A stretch of 64,000 nucleotides of DNA from Escherichia boydii (GTDB taxonomy: Bacteria > Pseudomonadota > Gammaproteobacteria > Enterobacterales > Enterobacteriaceae): positions 5,022,001 through 5,086,000 of the forward strand of contig CP169086.1 of the NCBI GenBank assembly GCA_041890495.1. The letters are read 5' to 3'. Under the pieces are notes generated by a model that was given only the letters and a program-made list of their open reading frames with translations, was not told the origin of the DNA and ran no database searches. The translations under genes were made by a program, and so were the position numbers. Below are positions 25,709 through 37,281 of the stretch, piece after piece. The number at the start of each line of letters is the position of its first letter. Position 1 is the stretch's first letter.

Positions 25709-27082
25709 TTATCCGGTTTTACGCTGACGCGTCTTTTTCACCGGTTTAATTGATTTCACTTCGCTTTCTACCCAGCCGTCTGAAAGACGCGTCGTCAGCA
25801 CATCGCCGGTATGCACCTGTTTGGTCTGCTTCAGCACCTTGCCGTCCGTCGCCGTCGTTACGCTATAGCCGCGCGCCAGCGTGGAGAGGGGGCTGACCGC
25901 CTCAAGATGGGTCACCGCATTGCCAAAGCGTTCGCGGGTGGTGCTCAGTCGGGCGCGGAGAGTCTCCGCCAGACGATACTCCAGCTGCTGGATCCGCGTT
26001 TGCGCGCGATAAATTTTCGGCTGCGGGTTCTGCTGGTTCAGGCGCTGCGTCACGCGCTGCTGGCGCGATACCGCCCGCTTAAGCTGCGCGTCCACCGCCA
26101 CGTTCATGCGCTGACGCAGGCGCTCAAGCATGGTTTGCTGGCGTGCCAGCCGGAGCTGCGGATGCTGTTGCTGTAATCGGTGATGAATTTGCGTAAAGCG
26201 ACGTGTGCGGTTGGCGAGATAATAATCCATCGCCATCTCCAGCCGTTGACGGGTCGATTGCACCTGGCGCAGTAACTCTTGCTGATTACGGCTCACTACT
26301 TCAGCGGCGGCAGACGGCGTTGGCGCACGCAGATCGGCAACAAAATCGGCAATGGTCACATCCGTCTCATGCCCGACGGCGCTGACAACCGGAATGCGGC
26401 TGGTAAAAATCGCCCGCGCTACGCGTTCGTCGTTAAAACTCCATAAATCTTCCAGCGAACCGCCGCCGCGCCCGACGATCAATACGTCGCACTCATTGCG
26501 CTGATTCGCCAGTTCAATGGCGCGAACAATTTGCCCCGGCGCGTCATCGCCCTGAACGGCGGCAGGGTAGATGATCACCGGCAGAGAAGGATCGCGACGT
26601 TTTAACACATGCAAAATATCATGTAGCGCAGCACCGGTTTTTGAGGTGATCACACCAACGCAATGCGCAGGGGAGGGAAGTGGTTTTTTGTATTGCTGAT
26701 CGAACAAACCTTCAGCCTGCAACTTCGCTTTGAGCTGTTCGTACTTCTGTTGCAGCAGCCCTTCACCGGCCGGCTGCATACTCTCAACGATTATCTGGTA
26801 GTCGCCGCGCGGCTCGTAGAGCGTAATATTGGCGCGAACTAAAACTTGTTGCCCATGCTGTGGGCGGAAGGTCACCCGGCGGTTGCTGTTGCGGAACATC
26901 GCGCAGCGTACCTGGGCGGTGTCGTCTTTGAGTGTAAAGTACCAGTGACCGGAAGCTGGTTGCGTGAAATTAGAAATTTCGCCGCTGATCCAAACCTGTC
27001 CCATCTCATGCTCAAGCAGCAGACGAACCGTTTGATTCAGGCGACTAACGGTAAAAATTGCAGGGGATTGAGAAGGTAACAT
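25709..27082 (-). CDS. xseA: Exodeoxyribonuclease VII large subunit
   Basis: XseA with XseB degrades single-stranded DNA. The 457-residue protein has an N-terminal OB-fold (VWISGEISNFTQPASGHWYFTLKD), the catalytic core VGRGGGSLEDLWSFNDE (near residue 205) with AVGHETDVTIADFVADLRAPTPSAAAE, and a coiled-coil C-terminal half. The first 320 or so residues look like E. coli K-12, while the part after TMLERL and the end (KSIKPVKKTRQRKTG) do not, as recalled. That suggests a recombination junction near 26.1 kb. It is divergent from guaB. Confidence 0.95.
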   Translation of the reverse strand: MLPSQSPAIFTVSRLNQTVRLLLEHEMGQVWISGEISNFTQPASGHWYFTLKDDTAQVRCAMFRNSNRRVTFRPQHGQQVLVRANITLYEPRGDYQIIVESMQPAGEGLLQQKYEQLKAKLQAEGLFDQQYKKPLPSPAHCVGVITSKTGAALHDILHVLKRRDPSLPVIIYPAAVQGDDAPGQIVRAIELANQRNECDVLIVGRGGGSLEDLWSFNDERVARAIFTSRIPVVSAVGHETDVTIADFVADLRAPTPSAAAEVVSRNQQELLRQVQSTRQRLEMAMDYYLANRTRRFTQIHHRLQQQHPQLRLARQQTMLERLRQRMNVAVDAQLKRAVSRQQRVTQRLNQQNPQPKIYRAQTRIQQLEYRLAETLRARLSTTRERFGNAVTHLEAVSPLSTLARGYSVTTATDGKVLKQTKQVHTGDVLTTRLSDGWVESEVKSIKPVKKTRQRKTG

Positions 27083-27174
27083 GTGAGCGAGATCAAATTC
27101 TAAATCAGCAGGTTATTCAGTCGATAGTAACCCGCCCTTCGGGGATAGCAAGCATTTTTTGCAAAAAGGGGTAG

Positions 27175-27200
27175 ATGCAATCGGTTACGCTCTGTATAAT
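27175..27200 (+). promoter_or_regulatory. guaBA promoter -10 box with PurR-type operator
   Basis: ATGCAATCGGTTACGC (27175-27190) resembles the PurR box consensus ACGCAAACGTTTGCGT and is the site expected at E. coli guaB. A perfect TATAAT follows at 27195-27200, 44 bases before guaB. PurR repression of guaBA when hypoxanthine or guanine is present is known for E. coli. Confidence 0.7.
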
Positions 27201-27243
27201 GCCGCGGCAATATTTATTAACCACTCTGGTCGAGATATTGCCC

Positions 27244-28710
27244 ATGCTACGTATCGCTAAAGAAGCTCTGACGTTTGACGACGTTCTCCTCGTTCCTGCT
27301 CACTCTACCGTTCTGCCGAATACTGCTGACCTCAGCACCCAGCTGACGAAAACTATTCGTCTGAATATCCCTATGCTTTCCGCAGCAATGGATACCGTAA
27401 CGGAAGCGCGCCTGGCTATTGCTCTGGCTCAGGAAGGCGGTATCGGCTTTATCCACAAAAACATGTCCATTGAACGCCAGGCAGAAGAAGTTCGCCGTGT
27501 GAAAAAACACGAATCTGGTGTGGTGACTGATCCGCAGACTGTTCTGCCAACCACGACGCTGCGCGAAGTGAAAGAACTGACCGAGCGTAACGGTTTTGCG
27601 GGCTATCCGGTCGTTACCGAAGAAAACGAACTGGTGGGTATTATCACCGGTCGTGACGTGCGTTTTGTTACCGACCTGAACCAGCCGGTTAGCGTTTACA
27701 TGACGCCGAAAGAGCGTCTGGTCACCGTGCGTGAAGGTGAAGCCCGTGAAGTGGTGCTGGCAAAAATGCACGAAAAACGCGTTGAAAAAGCGCTGGTGGT
27801 TGATGACGAATTCCACCTGATCGGCATGATCACCGTGAAAGACTTCCAGAAAGCGGAACGTAAACCGAACGCCTGTAAAGACGAGCAAGGCCGTCTGCGT
27901 GTTGGTGCAGCGGTTGGCGCAGGTGCGGGTAACGAAGAGCGTGTTGACGCGCTGGTTGCCGCAGGCGTTGACGTTCTGCTGATCGACTCCTCCCACGGTC
28001 ACTCAGAAGGTGTACTGCAACGTATCCGTGAAACCCGTGCTAAATATCCGGATCTGCAAATTATCGGCGGCAACGTGGCAACAGCTGCAGGTGCACGCGC
28101 TCTGGCAGAAGCTGGTTGCAGTGCGGTTAAAGTCGGCATTGGCCCTGGCTCTATCTGTACAACTCGTATCGTGACTGGCGTCGGTGTTCCGCAGATTACC
28201 GCTGTTGCTGACGCAGTAGAAGCCCTGGAAGGCACCGGTATTCCGGTTATCGCTGATGGCGGTATTCGCTTCTCCGGCGACATCGCCAAAGCTATCGCCG
28301 CTGGCGCAAGCGCGGTGATGGTAGGTTCCATGCTGGCGGGTACTGAAGAATCTCCGGGTGAAATCGAACTCTACCAGGGCCGTTCTTACAAATCTTACCG
28401 TGGTATGGGTTCCCTGGGCGCGATGTCCAAAGGTTCCTCTGACCGTTATTTCCAGAGCGATAACGCTGCCGACAAACTGGTGCCGGAAGGTATCGAAGGT
28501 CGCGTAGCCTATAAAGGTCGCCTGAAAGAGATCATTCACCAGCAGATGGGCGGCCTGCGCTCCTGTATGGGTCTGACCGGCTGTGGTACTATCGACGAAC
28601 TGCGTACTAAAGCGGAGTTTGTACGTATCAGCGGTGCGGGCATTCAGGAAAGCCACGTTCACGACGTGACCATTACTAAAGAGTCCCCGAACTACCGTCT
28701 GGGCTCCTGA
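27244..28710 (+). CDS. guaB: IMP dehydrogenase
   Basis: GuaB oxidises IMP to XMP, the first committed step of GMP synthesis. The 488-residue protein has a TIM barrel split by a CBS pair (about 95-200, from [15 protein letters not shown]), the catalytic cysteine in [15 protein letters not shown] (near 305) and the flap sequence [14 protein letters not shown] 27244 gives the family length; upstream in-frame codons overlap the promoter. It is the first gene of guaBA, with 68 bases and a small hairpin before guaA. By recollection it matches K-12. Confidence 0.98.
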
Positions 28711-28717
28711 TTCTCTT

Positions 28718-28738
28718 CGCCCGACTTCATGTCGGGCG
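28718..28738 (+). terminator. Hairpin between guaB and guaA
   Basis: An 8-bp perfect stem (CGCCCGAC and GTCGGGCG) has a five-base loop and no T-run. It probably modulates or stabilises the guaBA transcript rather than ending it. Confidence 0.4.
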
Positions 28739-28778
28739 ATTTATATTATCTGTTTCACTTGCCTCGGAATAAGCGTCA

Positions 28779-30356
28779 ATGACGGAAAACATTCATAAGC
28801 ATCGCATCCTCATTCTGGACTTCGGTTCTCAGTACACTCAACTGGTTGCGCGCCGCGTGCGTGAGCTGGGTGTTTACTGCGAACTGTGGGCGTGGGATGT
28901 GACAGAAGCACAAATTCGTGACTTCAATCCAAGCGGCATTATTCTTTCCGGCGGCCCGGAAAGTACTACTGAAGAAAACAGTCCGCGTGCGCCGCAGTAT
29001 GTCTTTGAAGCAGGCGTACCGGTATTCGGCGTTTGCTATGGCATGCAGACCATGGCAATGCAGTTGGGCGGTCACGTTGAAGCCTCTAACGAACGTGAAT
29101 TTGGCTACGCGCAGGTTGAAGTCGTAAACGACAGCGCACTGGTTCGCGGTATCGAAGATGCGCTGACCGCAGACGGTAAACCGCTGCTCGATGTCTGGAT
29201 GAGCCACGGCGATAAAGTTACCGCTATTCCGTCCGACTTCATCACCGTAGCCAGCACCGAAAGCTGCCCGTTTGCCATTATGGCTAACGAAGAAAAACGC
29301 TTCTATGGCGTACAGTTCCACCCGGAAGTGACTCACACCCGCCAGGGTATGCGCATGCTGGAGCGTTTTGTGCGTGATATCTGCCAGTGTGAAGCCCTGT
29401 GGACGCCAGCGAAAATTATCGACGATGCTGTAGCTCGCATCCGCGAGCAGGTAGGCGACGATAAAGTCATCCTCGGCCTCTCTGGTGGTGTGGATTCCTC
29501 CGTAACCGCAATGCTGCTGCACCGCGCTATCGGTAAAAACCTGACTTGCGTATTCGTCGACAACGGCCTGCTGCGCCTCAACGAAGCAGAGCAGGTTCTG
29601 GATATGTTTGGCGATCACTTTGGTCTTAACATTGTTCACGTACCGGCAGAAGATCGCTTCCTGTCAGCGCTGGCTGGCGAAAACGATCCGGAAGCAAAAC
29701 GTAAAATCATCGGTCGCGTTTTCGTTGAAGTATTCGATGAAGAAGCGCTGAAACTGGAAGACGTGAAGTGGCTGGCGCAGGGCACCATCTACCCTGACGT
29801 TATCGAATCTGCGGCGTCTGCAACCGGTAAAGCACACGTCATCAAATCTCACCACAACGTGGGCGGCCTGCCGAAAGAGATGAAGATGGGCCTGGTTGAA
29901 CCGCTGAAAGAGCTGTTCAAAGACGAAGTGCGTAAGATTGGTCTGGAGCTGGGCCTGCCGTACGACATGCTGTACCGTCACCCGTTCCCGGGACCAGGCC
30001 TTGGCGTTCGTGTTCTGGGTGAAGTGAAGAAAGAGTACTGTGACCTGCTGCGCCGTGCTGACGCCATCTTCATTGAAGAACTGCGTAAAGCGGACCTGTA
30101 CGACAAAGTCAGCCAGGCGTTCACTGTGTTCCTGCCGGTACGTTCCGTTGGCGTAATGGGCGATGGTCGTAAGTATGACTGGGTTGTCTCTCTGCGTGCT
30201 GTCGAAACCATCGACTTTATGACCGCACACTGGGCGCATCTGCCGTACGATTTCCTCGGTCGCGTTTCCAACCGCATTATCAATGAAGTGAACGGTATTT
30301 CCCGCGTGGTGTATGACATCAGCGGCAAGCCGCCAGCTACCATTGAGTGGGAATGA
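28779..30356 (+). CDS. guaA: GMP synthase (glutamine-hydrolysing)
   Basis: GuaA aminates XMP to GMP. The 525-residue protein has a class I glutamine amidotransferase domain (catalytic Cys in FGVCYGMQ near 86; His and Glu in FHPEVTH near 181-183). The ATP-pyrophosphatase domain has the PP-loop [11 protein letters not shown] near 230, and the GMP synthase C-terminal dimerisation domain ends PPATIEWE. It is the second gene of guaBA and is closed by a terminator. The flanking DNA on the right changes to a high-GC accessory locus. Confidence 0.98.
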
Positions 30357-30377
30357 TTTCCCTCTGAATTAACACCC

Positions 30378-30407
30378 AAACCCTCTGCCTGCGCAGGGGG
30401 TTTTTTA
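30378..30407 (+). terminator. Rho-independent terminator after guaA
   Basis: AACCCTCTGC and GCGCAGGGGGTT form a stem with a two-base loop and are followed by TTTT. It also lies just past the end of the convergent regulator gene. Confidence 0.8.
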
Positions 30408-30412
30408 TTGCC

Positions 30413-31243
30413 TTATTTCCCTTCACCCAACCTATACGCCAGCGCCACCACCAGCGACTGCACCAGGCACAGCGTTGCCGACTGTGACCGAAACGCATCC
30501 ACCTGTGCCTCTTTCACCACAAAGCAGAGATCGCTGAACGTCGCCAGCGGGCTTATCTGGCTGTCCGTAATCACAATCTGCCGCGCGCCAACGCTGGCGG
30601 CGGTTTCGCTGACCATCACCGTCTCTTCCGCGTACGGCGAGAAGCTGATCGACACCACGATGTCGCGCGCCTTAATGCGGCTGATCTGCTCGCGCAGCAT
30701 GCCGCCCATCCCGTCGAGCAGGATAGGACGGCACTCCAGATGGCTCAGGGCATAGGTGAGATACGCGGCGACGCTAAAGGAGCGGCGCAGTCCGGCGATG
30801 TAGATGGTGTCGGCGTCGGCCAATAGCTGTACCGCGCGCTCCAGCATCTCCGGTTCGGCGCGGGCGGCCAGCTGCTGCAGCGCCTGGGCGTTCGAGCGGG
30901 CAAACTCCTGCAGGATATCGAGCGGCGTTTCCGGCACGGCCTCGCTCTCCATCTCGCGGAACAGACGGGCGCGGTCGCTGTAGCTGGCGGTCTCTTCCAC
31001 CAGGTTCATGCGAAACAGCTGTTTCATTTCGTTGAAGCCGGTGAAGTCAAAGGCGTTGGCAAAGCGGATCAGCGTCGAGGGCGGCACGTCGGCGCGCTCG
31101 GCGATGACGGCAACCGTATCGAAGGCCACGCTGTTGGTGTTGTCCAGCACGTAGCGGGAGACCTGCTGCAGCCTCTTGCTCAGGCTATCGTAGCGATCGC
31201 GGATTTGCTGCTGCAGTTCGTTCAGGCTGGTTGCTGTCGTCAT
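30413..31243 (-). CDS. iolR: RpiR-family regulator of inositol catabolism (IolR-like)
   Basis: A 276-residue RpiR-type regulator: an N-terminal helix-turn-helix (SVAFDTVAVIAERADVPPSTLIRFANAFDFTGFNEMKQLF, about residues 35-80) and a C-terminal SIS sugar-isomerase domain (ADTIYIAGLRRSFSVAAYLTYAL). Start 31243 follows GGGGGA; a longer frame to 31345 lacks a site. It is divergent from iolA. Two copies of an ATGRAA-N6-TTTYAT palindrome in front of iolA and iolG are probable binding sites. The name iolR is given by context and family; a phosphorylated inositol intermediate as inducer is inferred. Confidence 0.85.
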   Translation of the reverse strand: MTTATSLNELQQQIRDRYDSLSKRLQQVSRYVLDNTNSVAFDTVAVIAERADVPPSTLIRFANAFDFTGFNEMKQLFRMNLVEETASYSDRARLFREMESEAVPETPLDILQEFARSNAQALQQLAARAEPEMLERAVQLLADADTIYIAGLRRSFSVAAYLTYALSHLECRPILLDGMGGMLREQISRIKARDIVVSISFSPYAEETVMVSETAASVGARQIVITDSQISPLATFSDLCFVVKEAQVDAFRSQSATLCLVQSLVVALAYRLGEGK

Positions 31244-31456
31244 GTTATCCCCCAAATACAGTCTTATGATTCTAAACGCAAAACCGCGTCTTTTAAATGT
31301 CGGCCATCCATCTGGCAGCAAAAATGAAACAGAAGCTTCAGTCATTTCCTCGCCCGAAATTCCTTAATAGCGCACGCGGCGTCAGTGGTGCTGGCTGTTA
31401 ACATAAAAATCCATCCTTGATCACAATAATCACCATTTATTTTATTTCAACTTAAA

Positions 31457-31474
31457 ATGGAATATTTGTTTCAT
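31457..31474 (+). promoter_or_regulatory. Probable IolR operator upstream of iolA
   Basis: ATGGAA-TATTTG-TTTCAT is an imperfect palindrome 62 bases upstream of iolA. A closely similar site lies at 35216-35233 before iolG, and both lie in AT-rich promoter DNA. Confidence 0.6.
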
Positions 31475-31535
31475 ATATAGTGTTCAGTACACAGTGTTCA
31501 AGTCACAGTCACGTATCAACAGCGAGAGGTTAAGG

Positions 31536-33041
<1,506 letters not shown>

Positions 33042-33052
33042 CAGGAGGTTTT

Positions 33053-34978
33053 ATGCAAACCGAACGTATGACCATGGCCCAGGCGCTGGTCCGGTTCCTG
33101 AATCAACAGTACGTTAGCGTGGACGGCAACGAAACGCCCTTCGTGGAGGGCGTCGCCACCATCTTTGGGCACGGCAACGTGCTGGGCATCGGCCAGGCGC
33201 TGGAGCAGGATCCCGGCCATCTGCAGGTGATGCAGGGCTGCAACGAGCAGGGCATTGCCCATATGGCGACGGGATTCGCCAAACAGCACCGTCGTCAGCG
33301 CATCTTTGCCGTCACCTCTTCCGTCGGGCCGGGCGCTGCCAATATGGTTACCGCGGCGGCCACCGCCACGGCAAACCGTATCCCGCTGCTGCTGCTGCCG
33401 GGCGATATCTACGCCAGCCGCCAGCCGGACCCTGTGCTGCAGCAGATCGAGCAGTATCACGACCTCAGCATCAGCACCAACGACTGCTTCCGTCCGGTCT
33501 CCCGCTACTGGGACCGCATTAACCGTCCCGAGCAGCTCATGAGCGCGATGCTCAGCGCGATGCGAACGCTTACTGACCCGGCAGATACCGGTGCGGTGAC
33601 CATTTGCCTGCCGCAGGACGTGCAGGGGGAAGCGTGGGATTACCCGCTGAGCTTCTTCGCGCGTCGCGTGCATCACATCGAGCGTCGTCCGCCCGATCCG
33701 CAGCGTCTGGCGCAGGCGCGCGCGCTGATCGCCCGCAAGCGTCGTCCGCTGGTGGTATGCGGCGGCGGCGTGCGCTATTCCGGCGCGCATGAGGCGTTTC
33801 GCGAATTTGTCGAGACGCTGCGGCTGCCGTTTGCCGAAACCCAGGCCGGAAAGGGGGCGCTGGTAAGTGACCACCCACTTAACCTCGGTGGCATAGGGGT
33901 GACGGGGGGAATGGCCGCCAACCAGCTCGCACCGCAGGCCGATCTGGTGATTGGCATCGGCACGCGCCTGACCGACTTCACTACCGGCTCCAAGGCGCTC
34001 TTTTCCCATCCGGACGTCGAATTTCTGCTGCTGAACGTGGCCGAGTTTGACGCCCTGAAGCTGGACGCCACGGCGCTGATTGCCGACGCTCAAACCGGGC
34101 TCGAGGCATTGACCCACGCGCTCGGTGATTACCGCAGCGGCTGGGGAGAGGCGATCGCCGGGGCGAAATCCGCCTGGCGCGACGAGTGCCGTCGCCTGTG
34201 GGATCGCCAGTGGCGCCCTGACGACGCGCCCGAAGTGGCGGGGCACCTGGACGCGCAGCTGGCGGAGTACGGCGAGACGCTCAATACCCGCCTGACCCAG
34301 ACGCGGGTGCTGGGGCTGATCAACCAGCATATTGAAGATAACGCCATCGTGGTGGGCGCGGCCGGTTCGCTGCCGGGCGATTTACAGCGCCTCTGGCAGG
34401 TCAAAACGCTGGACAGCTATCACCTGGAGTACGGCTACTCCTGCATGGGCTACGAGATTGCGGCAGCCATCGGCGCGAAGCTTGCCCGACCCGAGCAGCC
34501 GGTTTATGCCATGGTGGGGGATGGCTCCTACATGATGCTGCACTCCGAGCTGCAAACCGCCGTGCAGGAGGGGATTAAGGTCACCGTTCTGCTGTTTGAT
34601 AACGCCAGCTTCGGCTGCATTAACAACCTGCAGATGGGGCACGGCATGGGCAGCTTTGGCACCGAAAACCGCCATCGCAACCCGGAAACCGGACGGCTTG
34701 ACGGGCCGCTGGTGAAGGTCGACTTTGCGCAAAACGCGGAGAGCTACGGCTGCCGCGCGTGGCGGGTGAACGATGAGCAAACCCTGCTGGCGGCGCTGGA
34801 GGCGTCGCGCGCCCATCCGGGTCCGACGCTGCTGGACATCAAGGTGCTGCCGAAGACCATGACCCACGACTACGCCTCCTGGTGGCGGACCGGTGATGCC
34901 CAGGTGGCGGAATCGTCTGCCGTGCGTGAAGCCGCTGAGCAAACCCATGCGCAGGTGAAAAAAGCCCGTCAGTATTAA
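33053..34978 (+). CDS. iolD: 3D-(3,5/4)-trihydroxycyclohexane-1,2-dione acylhydrolase (ThPP-dependent)
   Basis: IolD hydrolytically opens the cyclic dione made by IolE to 5-deoxy-glucuronate. The 641-residue protein has the three-domain fold of acetolactate-synthase-like enzymes: the N-terminal ThPP domain with catalytic-type glutamate in GCNEQGIAHMATGFAK, a central Rossmann domain, and the C-terminal cofactor motif GDGSYMMLHSELQTAVQEGIKVTVLLFDN (near 500). Ribosome site AGGAGG precedes ATG 33053. The iolA-iolD pair is separated from iolG by a palindromic repeat and a second promoter region. Confidence 0.94.
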   Translation: MQTERMTMAQALVRFLNQQYVSVDGNETPFVEGVATIFGHGNVLGIGQALEQDPGHLQVMQGCNEQGIAHMATGFAKQHRRQRIFAVTSSVGPGAANMVTAAATATANRIPLLLLPGDIYASRQPDPVLQQIEQYHDLSISTNDCFRPVSRYWDRINRPEQLMSAMLSAMRTLTDPADTGAVTICLPQDVQGEAWDYPLSFFARRVHHIERRPPDPQRLAQARALIARKRRPLVVCGGGVRYSGAHEAFREFVETLRLPFAETQAGKGALVSDHPLNLGGIGVTGGMAANQLAPQADLVIGIGTRLTDFTTGSKALFSHPDVEFLLLNVAEFDALKLDATALIADAQTGLEALTHALGDYRSGWGEAIAGAKSAWRDECRRLWDRQWRPDDAPEVAGHLDAQLAEYGETLNTRLTQTRVLGLINQHIEDNAIVVGAAGSLPGDLQRLWQVKTLDSYHLEYGYSCMGYEIAAAIGAKLARPEQPVYAMVGDGSYMMLHSELQTAVQEGIKVTVLLFDNASFGCINNLQMGHGMGSFGTENRHRNPETGRLDGPLVKVDFAQNAESYGCRAWRVNDEQTLLAALEASRAHPGPTLLDIKVLPKTMTHDYASWWRTGDAQVAESSAVREAAEQTHAQVKKARQY

Positions 34979-35013
34979 GATTTTCCGCCGTAACGAAATT
35001 TTCATTTCATTTT

Positions 35014-35108
35014 CCCCTCACCCTAACCCTCTCCCCAAAGGGGAGAGGGGATGGTGTGGTGCACTCTTTTCTCCCTCGCCCCTTTGGGGAGAGGGCCGGG
35101 GTGAGGGG
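35014..35108. repeat. Large imperfect palindrome of the CCCTCACCC/GGGTGAGGG type
   Basis: The arms CCCCTCACCC-TAA-CCCTC and GAGGG-CCG-GGGTGAGGGG face each other, with CTCCCCAAAGGGGAG-type stems inside. This is a dispersed intergenic repeat of a kind common in enterobacterial and related genomes. It fills much of the 301-base gap between iolD and iolG and may stabilise or end the iolAD transcript. Confidence 0.75.
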
Positions 35109-35131
35109 AGCTGCTGTATGTCCTCCCATGT

Positions 35132-35147
35132 TGTGAGATTGATAACA
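35132..35147 (+). promoter_or_regulatory. CRP-like site upstream of iolG
   Basis: TGTGA-GATTGA-TAACA matches four of five bases on the right half and all five on the left half of the CRP consensus TGTGA-N6-TCACA. It lies about 130 bases before iolG. Catabolite control of inositol use would fit, but this is a consensus call only. Confidence 0.5.
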
Positions 35148-35215
35148 AAATTTATCTCATTCATCTCAAAAGTGTTAACTCGCACTCAAAAACATAATTT
35201 TCACTATTTATAAAA

Positions 35216-35233
35216 ATGAAATAAATGTTTTAT
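35216..35233 (+). promoter_or_regulatory. Probable IolR operator upstream of iolG
   Basis: ATGAAA-TAAATG-TTTTAT has the same spacing and near-identical arms to the site at 31457-31474. It lies 46 bases before iolG in AT-rich DNA. Confidence 0.6.
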
Positions 35234-35279
35234 TTATAGAGTCGTTAGTTCACAGCATTCACCAACACCGGGAGCCGTT

Positions 35280-36266
35280 ATGTTTAACATTGCTTTACTG
35301 GGCGCTGGCCGAATTGGCCAGGTACATGCAGCTAACATCGCCAGCCACGGCGCGACCACGCTCTGGTCCGTGGTTGACCCGAATCAGGAATTTGCCACCC
35401 GCCTCGCCGCGCAGTATCAGGCCCGCCAGCAGAGCCTGGATGAAGCGATGACCGACCCTAACGTTCACGCCGTGCTGATCGCCTCCGCTACCGATACCCA
35501 CGCGGATCTGATTGAAATGGCCGCCCGCCACGGCAAGGCCATCTTCTGTGAAAAGCCGGTACACCTCGACCTCGCCCGCGTGCGCGACTGCCTGAAGGTG
35601 GTAAAAGAGTACGACGTGCCGCTGTTTATCGGCTTTAACCGCCGCTTTGACCCGCAGTTCCGCCGCGTGAAAACCGACGCGCAGGCCGGGCGCATCGGCA
35701 AACCGGAATCGTTGCTCATCATCTCCCGCGACCCGTCTCCGCCGCCCGCGGAGTACGTGCGCGTTTCCGGCGGCATGTTCCGCGATATGACCATTCACGA
35801 CTTTGACATGGCCCGCTTCATCATGGGCGAAGAGCCGGTGTCGGTGTATGCCCAGGGCAGCAACCTGGTGGATCCGGCGATTGGCGAGGCGGGGGACATC
35901 GATACCGCGTTTATCGTCCTGAAATACGCTTCCGGCGCGATGGCCACCATCGTCAACAGCCGCCGCTCATCTTACGGCTACGACCAGCGCCTGGAGCTGC
36001 ACGGCTCCGAAGGGCTGCTGTGCGCGGGCAACATTCTGGAAAACCAGGTGCAGCACTACGGCAAACAGGGCTGCACCAGCGCGCTGCCGGAACACTTCTT
36101 CCTGCAGCGCTACAAATCCGCTTACGCCGCGGAATGGGAACACTTTGTTGCGGTATTGCGCGGTGAAGCGGTGCCTGACTGCAGCGGCAATGATGGTGAA
36201 CGTGCGCTGTACCTCGCGGATAAAGCGCTGGAGTCGCTGCGCAGCCAGCGCGAGATCGTCCTCTAA
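35280..36266 (+). CDS. iolG: Inositol 2-dehydrogenase
   Basis: IolG oxidises myo-inositol to scyllo-inosose with NAD, the first step of the pathway. The 328-residue Gfo/Idh/MocA protein starts with the Rossmann motif LLGAGRIGQVHAANI, has the catalytic lysine in CEKPVHLDL (near 97) and the Asp-His region FRDMTIHDFDMARFIMGEEP (near 170). It is first in a run of seven close-spaced plus-strand genes behind its own promoter with an operator and a CRP-like box. ATG 35280 lies seven bases after the GGGAG ribosome site. Confidence 0.92.
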   Translation: MFNIALLGAGRIGQVHAANIASHGATTLWSVVDPNQEFATRLAAQYQARQQSLDEAMTDPNVHAVLIASATDTHADLIEMAARHGKAIFCEKPVHLDLARVRDCLKVVKEYDVPLFIGFNRRFDPQFRRVKTDAQAGRIGKPESLLIISRDPSPPPAEYVRVSGGMFRDMTIHDFDMARFIMGEEPVSVYAQGSNLVDPAIGEAGDIDTAFIVLKYASGAMATIVNSRRSSYGYDQRLELHGSEGLLCAGNILENQVQHYGKQGCTSALPEHFFLQRYKSAYAAEWEHFVAVLRGEAVPDCSGNDGERALYLADKALESLRSQREIVL

Positions 36267-36297
36267 ACACCACAACCCTACACAGAGAGACATAATA

Positions 36298-37227
36298 ATG
36301 AAAAAACTGATCGTAGCCGCCCTCATCGCCATGACGTCCGGGGCCGCCCTCGCCGAAAATGAGCAAATTGTTTTCAGTACGCCAAACCTGGCCATGCCGT
36401 TTGAAGTTCACATGCAGCGCACGGCGGTAAAAGCCGCAAAAGAGATGGGCGTGAAGCTTCAGGTACTGGACGGGCAGGGCAGCTCGCCGAAGCAGGTGGC
36501 TGACCTGGAAAACGCCATCACCCGAGGGGCGCAGGGCTTTATCGTCTCCCCGAACGACGTCAACGCGGTTTCCAGCGCGGTAGATGAAATTCAGGATGCG
36601 AAGCTGCCGGTGGTTACCCTTGACCGATCCGTCGACAGCCAGAAGAAAGTGCCGCACTTTGGCGCCAACAACTACAAAGGCGGCCAGGCGATTGGCGACT
36701 TCGTCAAAACCAAATTCCCCAACGGGGCGGAGATCATTCTGCTGACCGGCCAGCCGGGCTCCTCCTCCAACATCGAACGCACTAAAGGGATCCGCGACAG
36801 CCTGAAGGCGGGTGGCGATAAGTACAAGATCGTCGCCGATCAGACCGGCAACTGGATGCGTTCGGAAGGGATGCGCATCGTTGAAAGCGTTCTGCCTTCG
36901 CTGCCGAAACGTCCGCAGGTGATCCTCTCCGCCAATGACGATATGGCGCTGGGGGCGATTGAAGCGCTGCAGAGCCAGGGCGTGAAGCCGGGCGAAATTC
37001 TGGTCACCGGCTTTGATGCGGTGCCGGAAGCGCTGGCTCGCGTGCGTGACGGCTGGCTGGCGGTAACGGCGGATCAGCGTCCGGGCTTTGCGGTGCAGAC
37101 GGCGATGAGCCAGCTGGTGGCCAATGTGCGCGAGAAAAAAGCCATCACCGGGGCCGACTACCCGCCGACCCTGATCACCAAAGAAAACCTGCAGCAGGCT
37201 GAGCGTATCGGTGAGGCCGGTAACTGA
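36298..37227 (+). CDS. Periplasmic sugar-binding protein of an inositol ABC transporter
   Basis: A 309-residue periplasmic binding protein of the ribose/LacI-like class. It begins with a signal peptide (MKKLIVAALIAMTSGAALA, cleavage after residue 20 or so), then EQIVFSTPNLAMPFEVHMQRTAVKAAKEMG. Later motifs are GQGSSPKQVADLENAI, VVTLDRSVDS, NDDMALGAIEALQ and VTGFDAVPEAL. It is followed by the transporter ATPase and permease genes and lies inside the iol operon, so myo-inositol is the probable ligand. That specificity is inferred from context. Confidence 0.88.
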   Translation: MKKLIVAALIAMTSGAALAENEQIVFSTPNLAMPFEVHMQRTAVKAAKEMGVKLQVLDGQGSSPKQVADLENAITRGAQGFIVSPNDVNAVSSAVDEIQDAKLPVVTLDRSVDSQKKVPHFGANNYKGGQAIGDFVKTKFPNGAEIILLTGQPGSSSNIERTKGIRDSLKAGGDKYKIVADQTGNWMRSEGMRIVESVLPSLPKRPQVILSANDDMALGAIEALQSQGVKPGEILVTGFDAVPEALARVRDGWLAVTADQRPGFAVQTAMSQLVANVREKKAITGADYPPTLITKENLQQAERIGEAGN

Positions 37228-37281
37228 TTTATCCGCAGCCGCCGCTGGCGCGGCGGCTCACTCTAAAGGAGGAGCAGACCG

